This document shows positions 1 through 10,882 of a stretch of DNA of 64,000 nucleotides, piece after piece. A program made the translations under genes and the position numbers. Origin of the DNA: Neopestalotiopsis rosae. Lineage: Eukaryota; Ascomycota; Sordariomycetes; Amphisphaeriales; Sporocadaceae. A model generated the notes under the pieces. The model did not search any database, was not told where the DNA came from, and saw only the letters and a list, made by a program, of their open reading frames with translations. The stretch covers positions 3,472,001 to 3,536,000 of the forward strand of contig JALGAS010000007.1 in assembly GCA_023078685.1 (NCBI GenBank), in the 5' to 3' direction. The stretch's first letter is position 1. Every line of letters begins with the position of its first letter.

Positions 1-1067
1 CGTGGTTGTACGATAGACATGCAAACTTCGCTGAGTGTGCGCAACATTTGCGAGCCAATATCATGGCGGATGAGGGTGATTAATTGTTGACTGATACAAA
101 CAGGCTTTTGTTTTTCATGAAGAGATCGCATGGTTTTCGTATATGTATGCTTGCGCACCAAGTCTGGTCTTCGCTTGTGTGGCCGCCCAATGCTTGACCG
201 AGATTGCCGAAGGAGACGCAACGCAAGTGGTGGGCATTTTCCTGGTCAAGCTCCAAGACTGGTAACTCGGTAAAATGCATCTACCATTTAGTCAGATCAT
301 TTGTTACATCACGTTGAGCGCCGTGATGCCTCTGAACAACCGGGTACCGGTGATTGATTGCCGATCACTTACAGCCATATGTCTAGCTTGTCTATAGGAT
401 GCAAAATCATCGCGCCATCTGCAACCGTATATGATGTGCCCTGAAAGAACTATTGCTTTTGGCTACACATTCTCCTGTTTCAACAACCATGTACCACAAG
501 CCGTGGATTCGGTGCGTGTAACGAGGCCCTTATCTTGCAGATCAAATTAACTCCCGGACAAGCAAGCAGACTGTACCGGGACTCTCCTTGTCGTATTTGA
601 CTGATTCCCCCGCACTCGCTAAGCAACCCCAGGTTTTGCCAAGCTGGATTCTGTCTTTCCCCGCGTCCCACAGTGACGGTGATCATTGTTTGATTCTCCA
701 ACAATCGGTACTTGACGCCCGTAGACCTTGTTATCTAGCCTGCAAGTATGCAATGTAGTTGGTGAAATCCCATGGAGAAACCTTGATCGTCCAGGGATGC
801 GCTGGAGATGCCCCAGAAAAGTCTGACGACATTGGCATCAAACGATTCACAATCGAGGGTTCGCTCGGTGCATGCTCGACTCACCTAGGCATATAAAAGG
901 CAGTGATGTGCACCTCGTCAACGATTAAGATTATCCTGATCCCCTTCCGTGCCTGCGTTTCCATGTTGTCTTCTGGTGTCGCTGTCGCATAATAGCCTCC
1001 TAGGCTCAATTCATTGTTTTGCTTCAAGATCGTCTCTTGTCGGACAGCGACTGACACCTGCGCCATC
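1..1067. other. Gene-free stretch, promoter of the sugar transporter
   Basis: No open frame here has codon use, splice sites or motifs that convince me. The right part is the promoter and 5' leader of the transporter starting at 1068, with a TATA-like element at 891-898. Confidence 0.5.
891..898 (+). promoter_or_regulatory. TATA-like element before the FucP-type transporter
   Basis: ATATAAAA lies about 170 bases before the ATG at 1068 on the same strand, a plausible TATA position given a leader of roughly 100 bases. Seen in sequence; function inferred. Confidence 0.45.
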
Positions 1068-2749
1068 ATGACTTTTTCCCAATTCGTCAAGAATCGCTCC
1101 CTCCGCGCTAGGGACGACAGGAGGACCAGGGCAGCCGAGTTGACACTGAAACAGTCACTGTACCCCATCTGCTTGGTTACTGTGCTGTTCTTCTTGTGGG
1201 GCTTTAGTTATGGTTTACTCGACACCTTAAATAAGTGAGTACATACCATGTAGTGACCGACTTATTCTACTCGGTCGAGATGGTTACCAATTCGCGACCG
1301 GATGACTTCCGTCCAATATGGGCTCAAAACTTCCAGCTGCTGACGTTCTTGGCACAGGCACTTCCAAAATACTCTCGGAATTGATAAGACAAGGTCAAGT
1401 GGTTTGCAAGCGGCCTACTTTGGGTACGTGCTTACGCCTCCCGCGAACAACGGTCATTGCCAAGTATACCAGATTAGTACATGCACTAATTCTCAGCACT
1501 CTGTAGCGCATATCCCATTGCATCTCTTGGCCATGCAAACTGGATTCTTCGGCATTACGGCTATCGTGCAACATTCATCTGGGGCCTCTTTCTCTATGGC
1601 GTCGGCGCCCTCATTGCTTTTCCCTGTATTCAAGCTCGATCCTTTGGCGGCTTTTGCGCCTCAATCTTCATTGTTGGCAATGGCCTAGGCTCATTGGAGA
1701 CGGCGGCAAACCCATACATAACTGTCTGCGGACCACCAAAGTATGCTGAGATCCGCATCAACTTTTCCCAGGCCTTCAACGGCATTGGGACCGTCATCGC
1801 ACCTGTGCTGGGGTCATACGTCTTCTTCAACTTTAGCGACGAGGACGCACTACGCAACGTTCAATGGGTTTATGTCGCCATTGCCATCTTTGTGTTCATT
1901 CTGGGCTTGATCTTTTTCCTCTCCACCATTCCCGAGATCACGGATGCAGACATGGCGTTCCAAGCCGACGAAACACATGCAAATGCCGACGACAAACCTT
2001 TCTGGAAGCAATACCGCCTATTCCACGCTGCTTTTGCTCAATTCTGCTATACAGGTGCTCAAATTGCCGTGGCAAGGTAAGTTGTGCCGGTGCGATTTGT
2101 GAGATACAAACTTTGAACGACTAACATGTCTAAAAGTTATTTCATCAACTACGTGACAGAAAATGGTACCACCGACAACTCCTCCCTAGGCTCCAAATAT
2201 CTATCTGGCGCCCAGGCCGCCTTTACAGTCGGGCGATTCGGCGGCGTCTTCATCATGAAGTACGTGCGACCGCGATGGGTCTTCCTCATCTTCCTTACCA
2301 TGTGTGTGATCTTTGCGGCGCCGTCCATCACGCAGCGGGGCATCACGGGCATGGCGATGCTCTACATTGTGCTGTTCTTTGAGTCCATCTGCTTCCCAAC
2401 GATTGTAGCTCTGGGCATGCGCGGTCTGGGTCGCCACACCAAGAGGGGCTCCGGCTGGATTGTTGCCGGTGTCTTGGGCGGTGCTATTGTCCCGCCGCTT
2501 ACGGGTGTTGCTGCCGATCGTCATGGCACGCCTCTGGCCATGGTCGTTCCTCTCATGTTCTTCGTCGCTGCCGAGTCGTATGCTCTCGCTGTCAATTTCA
2601 TTCCAGCGTACCGGAACCCCGCTGATGCCTTCTCAACCACCGAAATCGGACTCACGGGCCATCAAGATGATGTCGAGACGGCGGACGGAGGTGTTATTGC
2701 AGACGACAAGGCGGTTGAAAAGGGCACGGAGGCAGAACATGCTAAATAG
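1068..2749 (+). CDS. FucP-type MFS sugar transporter
   Basis: Plasma-membrane sugar permease of the L-fucose/glucose-galactose (FucP/GGP) branch of the major facilitator superfamily, probably a proton symporter. Exons are 1068-1234, 1358-1423, 1507-2076 and 2137-2749, giving 471 residues. The start FLWGFSYGLLDTLNKHFQ and the following RSSGLQAAYFGAYP are hallmarks of this family. NPYITVCGPP and the helix-rich body fit a 12-TM protein. All introns are GT-AG; the last has a CTAAC branch point at 2121-2125. The C-terminal tail (about 45 residues) is acidic and hydrophilic, presumably cytoplasmic. The ATG at 1068 was chosen because it opens the conserved hydrophilic N-terminus. Sugar specificity cannot be read from the sequence. 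Confidence 0.88.
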
Positions 2750-3897
2750 AGCACCGCCATGGTTGATTACGGGTAAGGGTACTTGGAAAGCTGTCCATCT
2801 AGGTACGGGCCCATGCAGACGAAAATCTACCTACCTAAGAGTTTGGCAATGTTGTGAGTGAGTGTCTCTTGATTTGCTCGAAGCATACCCGCCTACCAGG
2901 TTACTGTGTATTGAAATCCTTGATGTGCATGCTTACATGTGTCTAGATGAAACATGTGATATATACATTGGTTTTCAGTATTTCGGCCCGAAAAGCCATC
3001 ACTGACAACTGCACGCCCGAACCCTACTCTGAGACTGATTTGCTTATACGATTTCCGCTTCAATCATGACAGCATTGACTTTGGCGCTAATTCGGATACA
3101 CGTCTTTGGTGAAGTTTGTACTGCGAGAGATTGTATACTATTCACGTTTTGACAGTTCCATGCGACTGAAACGGCTTTGGCTGATTTCATGTGCCGTAAC
3201 ATATAACTGGTAATCCCTGTTCTTAGCATCGCAATCGGTAAAACTGTCTTACTCATACACTCCAGTCAGATGACATGTATCAGCTTCATGCCCCATGACC
3301 TGGTGAGAAATCGTAGCTTTGACGACTCTTGGCTCTCTAATTTGTATTCATGATCAGAACAAGTCTGATGGATCCGCGATATCAATTCACTTTGTCAGTG
3401 CACGATGAAGTACTGCATTCATGATTCAAGGACTCTGCGCAGTCTGATCGGTAGTATGCGGCTGAACAAAGGGCGGTGTCATGAATACAAAAACATGAAA
3501 CGTTGATGAAGACATGATCGCAACACGAGCCGAACAAAGTTAATGTTGGGCAACCAGTCTTATGATGAAAGCGCGTCACTACGCAACCATGTCCCTGAGT
3601 GTTTTGTTCAAATTCAAAATATGAAACTGGAAAGAAGAGAACAACGATCAAGTCAGAATGAAAAGGGCGCAATCGCAGCTCAATGTATGATGGTGAATAT
3701 GTAGTAGAAATAGTAGATGCCCGCCGCCGTCGACGTTGGGAGGGATAATTCAGAACGCCGAGAGCAACTCGACGCCGAGATACGCTCGGATCCGAGAAGC
3801 CCTGGATCAAGTGGTGAGAAGACGTGCGATGATGGAGCGCATAATGTAGGATTTTTATATCGTGTATGAATAATCCATGGCCTCCAGATTTCTTTTT
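2750..3897. other. Intergenic, between convergent genes
   Basis: Holds the 3' ends of the transporter (left) and the Nudix gene (right). I see no credible gene here; the open frames of 60-140 codons are low-complexity or antisense in character. Confidence 0.5.
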
Positions 3898-4551
3898 TCA
3901 AATTTTGACGATTGGTCTTTTCAACATGGTGAACGCCTTCAAGATGGTCTGCCTCTGGTCTTCGCTCATCCAAGTCAACGTTATGTCTCCATGTCGGTTT
4001 GCGAGAAGGTCCTCTTCGGTCGCCCAAACAAAATCTTGATGCTCCTCTGGATCCAGCTTCACCAAGGGCTCGCTTGGTCCGATCCTGTCAACATCAACCA
4101 GGAATGTCATCTTTCTCCAAATCAGTCCATCCGTGGACGGAAGATGAACATCATCGATAAAGTCCACGACGACCGTTGCGCGTAATCCCGCCTCTTCCCA
4201 CAGCTCTCGGCAAGCAGCGGCCATGATGCTCAAGTCGTCGTCGTCGCAGGAGCCACCGGGGACCTCCCAACATAAACCGCCGAAATCATGCTCACTGCGC
4301 TGTACGAGGAGAATTTTGTTGCCGTGCGTGACGACTGTTGCCGCGACTAGACAGTCTGTCTTGGGTTTCCCCTGCCGAATAAACTCTTTCGGAGACAATT
4401 GGAACCGCGCCAATACGTCCGGCCTCGAAAATTTCAGCGTCGGTGCAACACGAGCGGTGGTGTTGAATTGGTCGAAATCCGGAGTGGATGTTTCTGAGCG
4501 AGTTCCCGTCGGCTGCGAAAGTTCCGGCTCCGCCATGAGGAATGGCGCCAT
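3898..4551 (-). CDS. Nudix hydrolase domain protein
   Basis: Pyrophosphohydrolase of the Nudix fold, expected to cleave a nucleoside diphosphate linked to another group; substrate unknown. Single exon, 217 residues from the ATG at 4551 (a second ATG lies five codons in, at 4536). The frame stays open further upstream, but that part reads as leader. The Nudix box runs from VPGGSCDDDD to RELWEEAGL. It keeps the metal-binding REXXEE core, but has one extra residue before RE and Asp where the first Glu is usual. A conserved strand (KILLVQRS) precedes the box. Fungal relatives of this kind are soluble single-domain proteins. It lies tail to tail with the transporter at 1068-2749. Confidence 0.82.
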   Translation of the reverse strand: MAPFLMAEPELSQPTGTRSETSTPDFDQFNTTARVAPTLKFSRPDVLARFQLSPKEFIRQGKPKTDCLVAATVVTHGNKILLVQRSEHDFGGLCWEVPGGSCDDDDLSIMAAACRELWEEAGLRATVVVDFIDDVHLPSTDGLIWRKMTFLVDVDRIGPSEPLVKLDPEEHQDFVWATEEDLLANRHGDITLTWMSEDQRQTILKAFTMLKRPIVKI

Positions 4552-6245
4552 GATGCAAAGACAAGAGGTTGCGTCAAGGAGATCTGCTATATGTATGAAT
4601 ATATGTATGTAGGGTAACTGTAAGGGATCATGCAAAATTGGTTTTTTTTTCTTGGAACAATGGAAGCATATGTCACGCGACAAATGCAAGATGCGAGCCT
4701 GCCTGCTTCGGTTACCAAAATCGAACTTTAACTACAAGGAAACCCCTCGCATTCTTATGCCAATTCGTTGCGCAAGAAGCATGGCCGTAGCCACTTTACC
4801 TGTCATGTCTGCCTGGGCTGATATTTTTTCAGGCCCGCCTGCGTGTATGCCGACAGTAGTAGCCAGCAGAAGCAGCAGCACCTTGCTAACCTAGTCTGCC
4901 ATTGCCGCACCTGATCTGACGGGATCGTCGATGCAACGACACTGTTGGTCCCACGGGAAGAAGAACTGCGGGACCCAACCATGCTGAACTTGTCAAGCCC
5001 GTAGGCAGACAGAACGAAGAGGCATTCTCTTCGTGGTTTTGTCGGTCGTTTAGTTCCCTTTCCAGTAAGAGGTGCTCTCCACGTTTCCCCCATCCAACGT
5101 CTTGCGTCGTGCCAGCAGGCGGTGCCCGCTTGGCGTGAGTCAAGGCGCACAGAATTTGCCCGCAGAAGCAAGGCGTGAAGTCATCCGATGGAAATGTACA
5201 CACAGTACAGCCAGCGCTGCCTGCCCACGCTGACCTGACCTGACCTGACCTGACCTGACCTGCACTCCAAAGCTGAGCGAATGCACAAGGGCTGCTCGTC
5301 TTTTTTCAGGGGTCTTTCGGGGGCCACTTGAGCTGACTGGCCCACCTGAATGCATGCACGGATATGTACTGTGTAATAACTTTTCCCTGGTCTCAACGGT
5401 TCGAGCTCTCTGGAACATCATGCTTTTTTCTTCTTTTTTTTTGACTCTGCAAAGTGGTAACATCAGTAAATAACATAGATAAATCATCCCTTGCGTCACC
5501 ACTGGATATATGATTGGAAAGAGGCGACGAAGTTTGACTTTGGGTCTCACATTGATAAACAGATTGGAGACCTGGGCGAAGGGCTGTGGGGGGAACTTTG
5601 CAACGTCGCAAGCGAACCGCCCTACCTAACCGAGTCTCTTGCGCATTGTGTTTGCTGTACCTCATCACAATGATGCGGAAACATGCATGCGCACAAACAG
5701 CCAAGAATAGGATCGCTCGGGTTAACCCATGTGCTTGAGGAAACATACTCGAAACATGTATCGAGATGACTTTCAGAAGCAAGTTGTCAAAGTTGGTCGT
5801 TGAAGACTGTCAGTTGAGGTATGTAGGTAACTGTAAATTGATGTCTTGACCGCGCTAGGACACGATTGAAATAGCGGCAGTTTTGCTTGTTTACCAGTGG
5901 TAATGCGGCAAGAATCGTGCCCTGTTCATCCGCATCGCGAAAAAGACCGAAACAAGTCAAAAGAGAAATTGACATTTCATTACTTGCAGATTACCGCCCC
6001 TAGCTCTATCCATATATAAAATCGTCGTCCTCTCAGTTATCAATTCCGTCGAAATCAGGTTGCACAAAACCTCGACACGCCAACAAATTCAGCATAGAGG
6101 CGAACAAGTCAGCCAGAAACATGAAGTATTAACAAATAGCTGTCCAAACATGTACATGGTGAAAAAGGCGGCTCGGAATCTTGCAAGATGCCAAACAATG
6201 CCTATTTGTGACACAAGGAATCCGTTGAGGCCCGAGGAAATGATG
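4552..6245. other. Gene-poor stretch with a pentamer repeat
   Basis: Contains the upstream region of the Nudix gene and the 3' flank of the gene ending at 6246. A TGACC tandem repeat sits at 5231-5260, and short T-rich runs lie near 5430. Several minus-strand open frames overlap here, but none has protein-like composition. Confidence 0.45.
5231..5260. repeat. (TGACC)6 tandem repeat
   Basis: Six perfect copies of TGACC in a row, flanked by non-repeat sequence. It lies in a gene-free stretch about 680 bases upstream of the Nudix start codon. A likely length-variable microsatellite. Confidence 0.9.
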
Positions 6246-7803
6246 TTACGTCTCTGGTGTCGTTGGGGAATTTCCAGCTTTCAGTCTATCAGCAGTTTGC
6301 CCGACTTGACGGTCTGAAGGTCCATAATAGCCATGAAGAGCCTCATTGATCTCACTGAGTGGAGCCAGCCCCGGTGCTGAGCTGTCACTCCGACCGCGCT
6401 GGTGAGTGTCGCTGGTCCGGCGAGGGTAAGTTGGCGCAGGTCTCGTGGCACCACTGCTTGAGCGTCGTCTCGACGCGTCTGCTGTGGCATCGCCCAGCTC
6501 TGACAAGCCATGCTGGCCGTCCCAACTCCCGCTGACTTCACTGACGTTACTATAGTGTCGGCTACGTACATTCGACGTCTGTGAATCGTAGCTTGCACGG
6601 CTCTCCGAGGCCCGGGACATCTGGAATTGGCGCTCTGCGTCGTCGTAACCGTCGGAGCCCGAGTATATGCTTGATTGGTGTGCTTGGTTATCTGGATTAT
6701 GCACTGGCTTGTACGAGCTGGGCCAGGGTGGAGGCGTCGAATGGCCAGAGCTTAACGCGGGACTTCTGGCTGGCGATTGATGTCTTCCAACCGTACTGGA
6801 GTCGGATTCTGCACGTAGGTGTCCAGGTCTGTTGAAGTGGTGATCCAAAGCCAAGGGGTCAACATCATTAGTCTCGCCAACCTCTGTTACGGTTGTTGTC
6901 ACTACTCCGCCGCGCTTGGATGAGGTTGTTGTCTGGTTTGCTACAGAGGAGCCACGCTTCGATTCCTCCATGAGCCTGGCGTTCTTTCTCAAACGGCGTA
7001 TCACCAGGAAAGCCGCCACGATGACTGCCACAAAAACAGCCACGACGCCGCCGATGACTCCTCCGAGCTGTGCCTGGTTCAGGCCACCACTGCTTGAAGA
7101 CGTCTCGACGGCCGCCAATTTCGAGACAGTGGTTTGAGTGTATGCCGGCAGAGTGCCTGCGCTGACCTTGGTAGCCGCAACTGGTGCTTGCGTGGTCGTG
7201 TATGTGGATATAGAAGTAATAGTGCTTCCTGCAGAGTTGGTCGTAGTGACACCGCTGGTGATGGTGTAAGTACTCGAGGCTGTTGAATAACAGCCATCCT
7301 TTTCACAGCCCATCCCACTTTGACAACAACCTCCGCCGAGTGACGCCGGACACGTGATGTAATCTGCGCCGCAAGTTATGGTTTCTCCAGCAGGCGGAAT
7401 GCAACTGCTGCCACTGCAGGTGTATCCTTGGGGACAGCATGCTCCTAGAGTCAAAATTAGTATGCAAATACTCGACTCGTTGCAAACAAGTGTTTGGAAT
7501 ACCTGGCATCTCGATACCGCACGCAACATAACCAGATAAGCCACACGCAGTTGTTGCGCTGGCCGCCGCTTTGTAGCAATAAGTCGAAGCGCACTCGTAG
7601 CCGTTTGGACAGCAGTCGCCCCCATTTGAGGCAGCGCAAAGCGACCAACCTGAGGTGCACGTGCTGTCACGGCCGCGAAGGACTTGGTAATCTTTCTCGA
7701 GGCGACGAATGTGGCGATTGTTGTCTTGGTGCGCAAAGACCTTGTCAGTGACTGCGACGAGCGCCAGTCCGGTGGCACTCCACGATTTCCAGGATGCGTG
7801 CAT
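6246..7803 (-). CDS. Cysteine-rich single-pass membrane protein, receptor-like
   Basis: Exons 7503-7803 and 6246-7444 give 499 residues. A signal peptide (about residues 1-24, ending VFAHQ) precedes cysteine-rich modules at about 49-76 and 87-152. These repeat the pattern of a double cysteine followed by P-x-G-Y-x-C. A Ser/Thr-rich stretch (153-225) follows, then one transmembrane segment (about 228-249, GGVIGGVVAVFVAVIVAAF), a basic stop-transfer RRLRKNAR and a Ser-rich tail of about 245 residues. The architecture matches fungal wall sensors in layout, but I do not recognise a WSC domain and cannot name the family. Topology suggests an outside wall-binding part and a cytoplasmic signalling tail; that is inference. 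The intron (7445-7502) is GT-AG with TACTAAT near its 3' end. Confidence 0.8.
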
Positions 7804-10800
7804 TTTTGCTGGTAGGCTGCTGCAAGCTGCCGACTTTTACATGTGCGAGGGGTTGAGGTGACCTCAGGCTGTCGAGCATCGCAAGTGACGCACTTTGCGA
7901 CCAAGAAAAAGAAGGCTTCTTTCACCCACGTCTATCACGCCGCAAACTTATTGTCGTATATCTGTAATTCGATGCAAGCGCAGACTTTAGATTCCTAAGT
8001 TTGAAACCGCAAGAATCTTTGGCAAATGGTTGAGTAGCGAGTCCGACTGGAGAGGCTTGGAAGCTGACAAGAGAACCAGGCTGCCGGTAGCTTATCTCGA
8101 TAACATTGTCCCAATGCAGGAAAGACAATATAGATGTTAGAGTTTCTGCGTAAAGGAAAGTCTTCGTTCAGAAACTTGACACTCTTGTTTTCCGAAGATA
8201 CAATAGAGTCGTTACCGTGTTCGTCTCTTTGCTGGTCCCGCTGTTCCTCGAAGAGGGTAATCTCTTGGAAAAGAATGGATATCTTGGAAATGGGACTTTG
8301 CGGGATGGGCATATCGATGAACCCGACTTTGTGGCAGCAGAGGATTGTCTCGGCGCTGCATATGGGTGCCTGTACAAGGGTATGATCTGACCAACAGCAG
8401 AAGATTCTCCAAATCCGCATGTTCAGCCCCCGAGACTTCGATTGCACGACGCATCCACCACCACATGTTGCATCGGGATCGTCACCAATGATAGACATCT
8501 CCGTCCGCCGTGTCAGCAACGAGGTGGCACTCGATTGGCTCGCTTGATCCAAGTGCTCACATCTGCGTACAAGTGGAAAGACACGATTGAATAAGGCTGA
8601 TGGCCCTCTTGCTCTGGTTGGGCTGGTTCTGGGATTTGGATGGAATAGTGGCTTATCCAAGACAAAAGTCTAGTACGATGCTCGTTTATCGGCTTCATTG
8701 CAAAAGTCGAGTCGCACGTGCTGCGCGTCTCGACGAGCGGAATACTCGGCTGGCAATGCCATGCAGGAATCGACAATGGCGATGGCCTGTCGTGCATTCG
8801 GCAGAATATGCAGGTCATTAGCATGCCGATGCGGGCGTGAATGGGATACCGCGGCTGGCGAGCTTTTGCGGTTGCAATCGCTATCGAAACAGACAGTCAC
8901 CAGAACAGCCCCCAACATTTGAACGCCAACTTGACGTACAGGGTTTCAGTCAACTATAACGTCGACATATAGGCACTGTCAGCATATCAACTAAATATAG
9001 GTGCCGTCCTCCTGCCAGGAAATTGTTGTAAATCATGTAGAAGGGCATGAAGATATCCTGCCATTGTGAGCTTATCACCAACAGAGCAGCAGCAGCCTTA
9101 CCACTGTATATGATCCATTTGTGTCACACAATGTCTCTTCGGCTCCGAGAAGCAACGATCAGCAAGTGTAACACTTCAGTCTGACCACCAGTCTGGCGCT
9201 CAGGCTGTCAATCGTCCATTGTTTTTCGCAAGAGGAAGCAGAAAGGTTGATCCGGCAGCGTGGATCGGGACTCGGACGGCGGCCAGCATTTGTGAACCTG
9301 TGGAGAAACCCTGAAATATTCCAGCGCGCCCGCGTATACTTTGCGACCTTCCTGAACGCAAGATGCGCGCCCTCACACGTACCCTTGAGTGGTAGACAGC
9401 TGTCAAAATTGGTATCATACTTTCCGTGCTATACCTTGCCGTTCTGTCACCATGTGGACGAGCGAGCTATGCCACTGTCAGCCCGGAGCCTTTGGTTTTT
9501 TGACCGTTCATTCCATGATTGTCTCAATCACGTGGTAGTACAGGATCCTAACGCTGATTCAGGGAGATTCCACCCCCGTCAAGGACAGCTACACGGTGCC
9601 TACCTACCTAAGGTTAGGCTTATTAGCGGCAATACTCCGTCGGCCCTCTTCCCACAGACTCCCCATCGGGGGTTTCTTGTCTAGGTCTCCGGTGGTGGTA
9701 CTCACTTTCATTATTCTTGGTTCCTCTGACCAGTGTATCGAACCCGTCCATAGTCACACGTTGTGACCCATGGCCGAAAGACCTCGCGTAGTAGATCGCA
9801 GATTTCAATTTCTACGCACAAGCCATTACGATGGTTGGTAATGGCTATACGTTAGTCAAGACACCAAGGTCTATCTCGTACTTAAAGTTTGCGCTTGTTA
9901 TGGTCTGTTTCGAATCATTCTAGAAGAGTGGCCAAACGAACCCAGAAAGGATTCCTGGCATTAATGGCCGCCATATTTATTGTCTCTACCAATGGAAACC
10001 TCGACTGCTGGGATCTGTCGATGAGGCAGTCTATTGGTGCGACTCTCAGGAACATGACTTCTCGTTTTAACTCTCTTCTTTCCTTCCTTTTTGCCTCCCC
10101 TCGCCCCAAAATGCTGGAGATGCGGAGGGTCCAAGCATAATGCAATCTCCTCCACGCCTTGGGATGCAACCCCCAGTGCAAGGCACTGCAAGCGTTGCCA
10201 GCAATGACGGCTAGCCAGGCTCTAGCGAAACCCGGTCGAATCCAAGTTCACCGTGAACCCCAGTAACGGTGATCCCAAGCCGGCCTCTGATAGGCTCGCA
10301 TGCGGATTCTCCGCGCCTGTCTTCGGATAGCCCTTCCACAAGATCGACCGGCGCCCGCCATTCCCCCTCACCCCAGGTCTTGGAGGCCCTTGCAGCTTTA
10401 CCCAGAAGGGCCTGACCGCGACGCCTAATGTGGTCACGATGTTGAAAGAGGCCGACGGGTTTGCCATTGGTGTTCTAGCCCATGTAATGGCTCGTAAAGA
10501 GGACTCGAAGCCCGCTCTGTCCGCTGTCCGCTTCTGCCACTCTGCATTCTCACTTCATTTGTTCGTTCCAACAAACGACGAGTTCCTTAGCCGCTCGTAC
10601 CATTTCGCCGTGCTCAAAGAACTGTGATTGCCATCTTTTGCCCTCTCGATCTACTCGGCCATTGCGCATCTTCTGGAAGTTGACTGTCTCGAGAACCCGT
10701 CCTTGTAACCGACTGTGCAAAAGCAGCCATATCCGGATCCAACAGCGTGGGAACCGTACGTCGCCTCTGCCTCGCCGAAATCGAGAGCTTCTGAGCTGTG

Positions 10801-10882
10801 CATGGCAGCTATTGGGTGGCCGTGAATGGAGAGAAGGGCGGCGTTGATTCAGTGCGGCTTGGATTACGGATAGCAGACGAAA
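7804..10882. other. Long gene-poor stretch (3 kb)
   Basis: Many open frames of 60-220 codons on both strands overlap here, but none shows a domain, signal peptide or credible splice structure. The longest, on the minus strand at 7995-8660, has no recognisable motif. The stretch contains the promoters of the membrane protein (left) and of the Zn2Cys6 gene (right). Confidence 0.4.

Noticed and set aside
7995..8660. 221-codon minus-strand frame
   Set aside because: No domain, signal peptide or splice structure; the composition is not protein-like.
9247..9684. 145-codon plus-strand frame
   Set aside because: No motif; rich in residues typical of random frames (Arg, Ser, Leu, Pro, His).
9725..9760. 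Possible tRNA B-box on the minus strand (GGGTTCGATAC)
   Set aside because: The flanking bases cannot form a T-arm stem or a cloverleaf.
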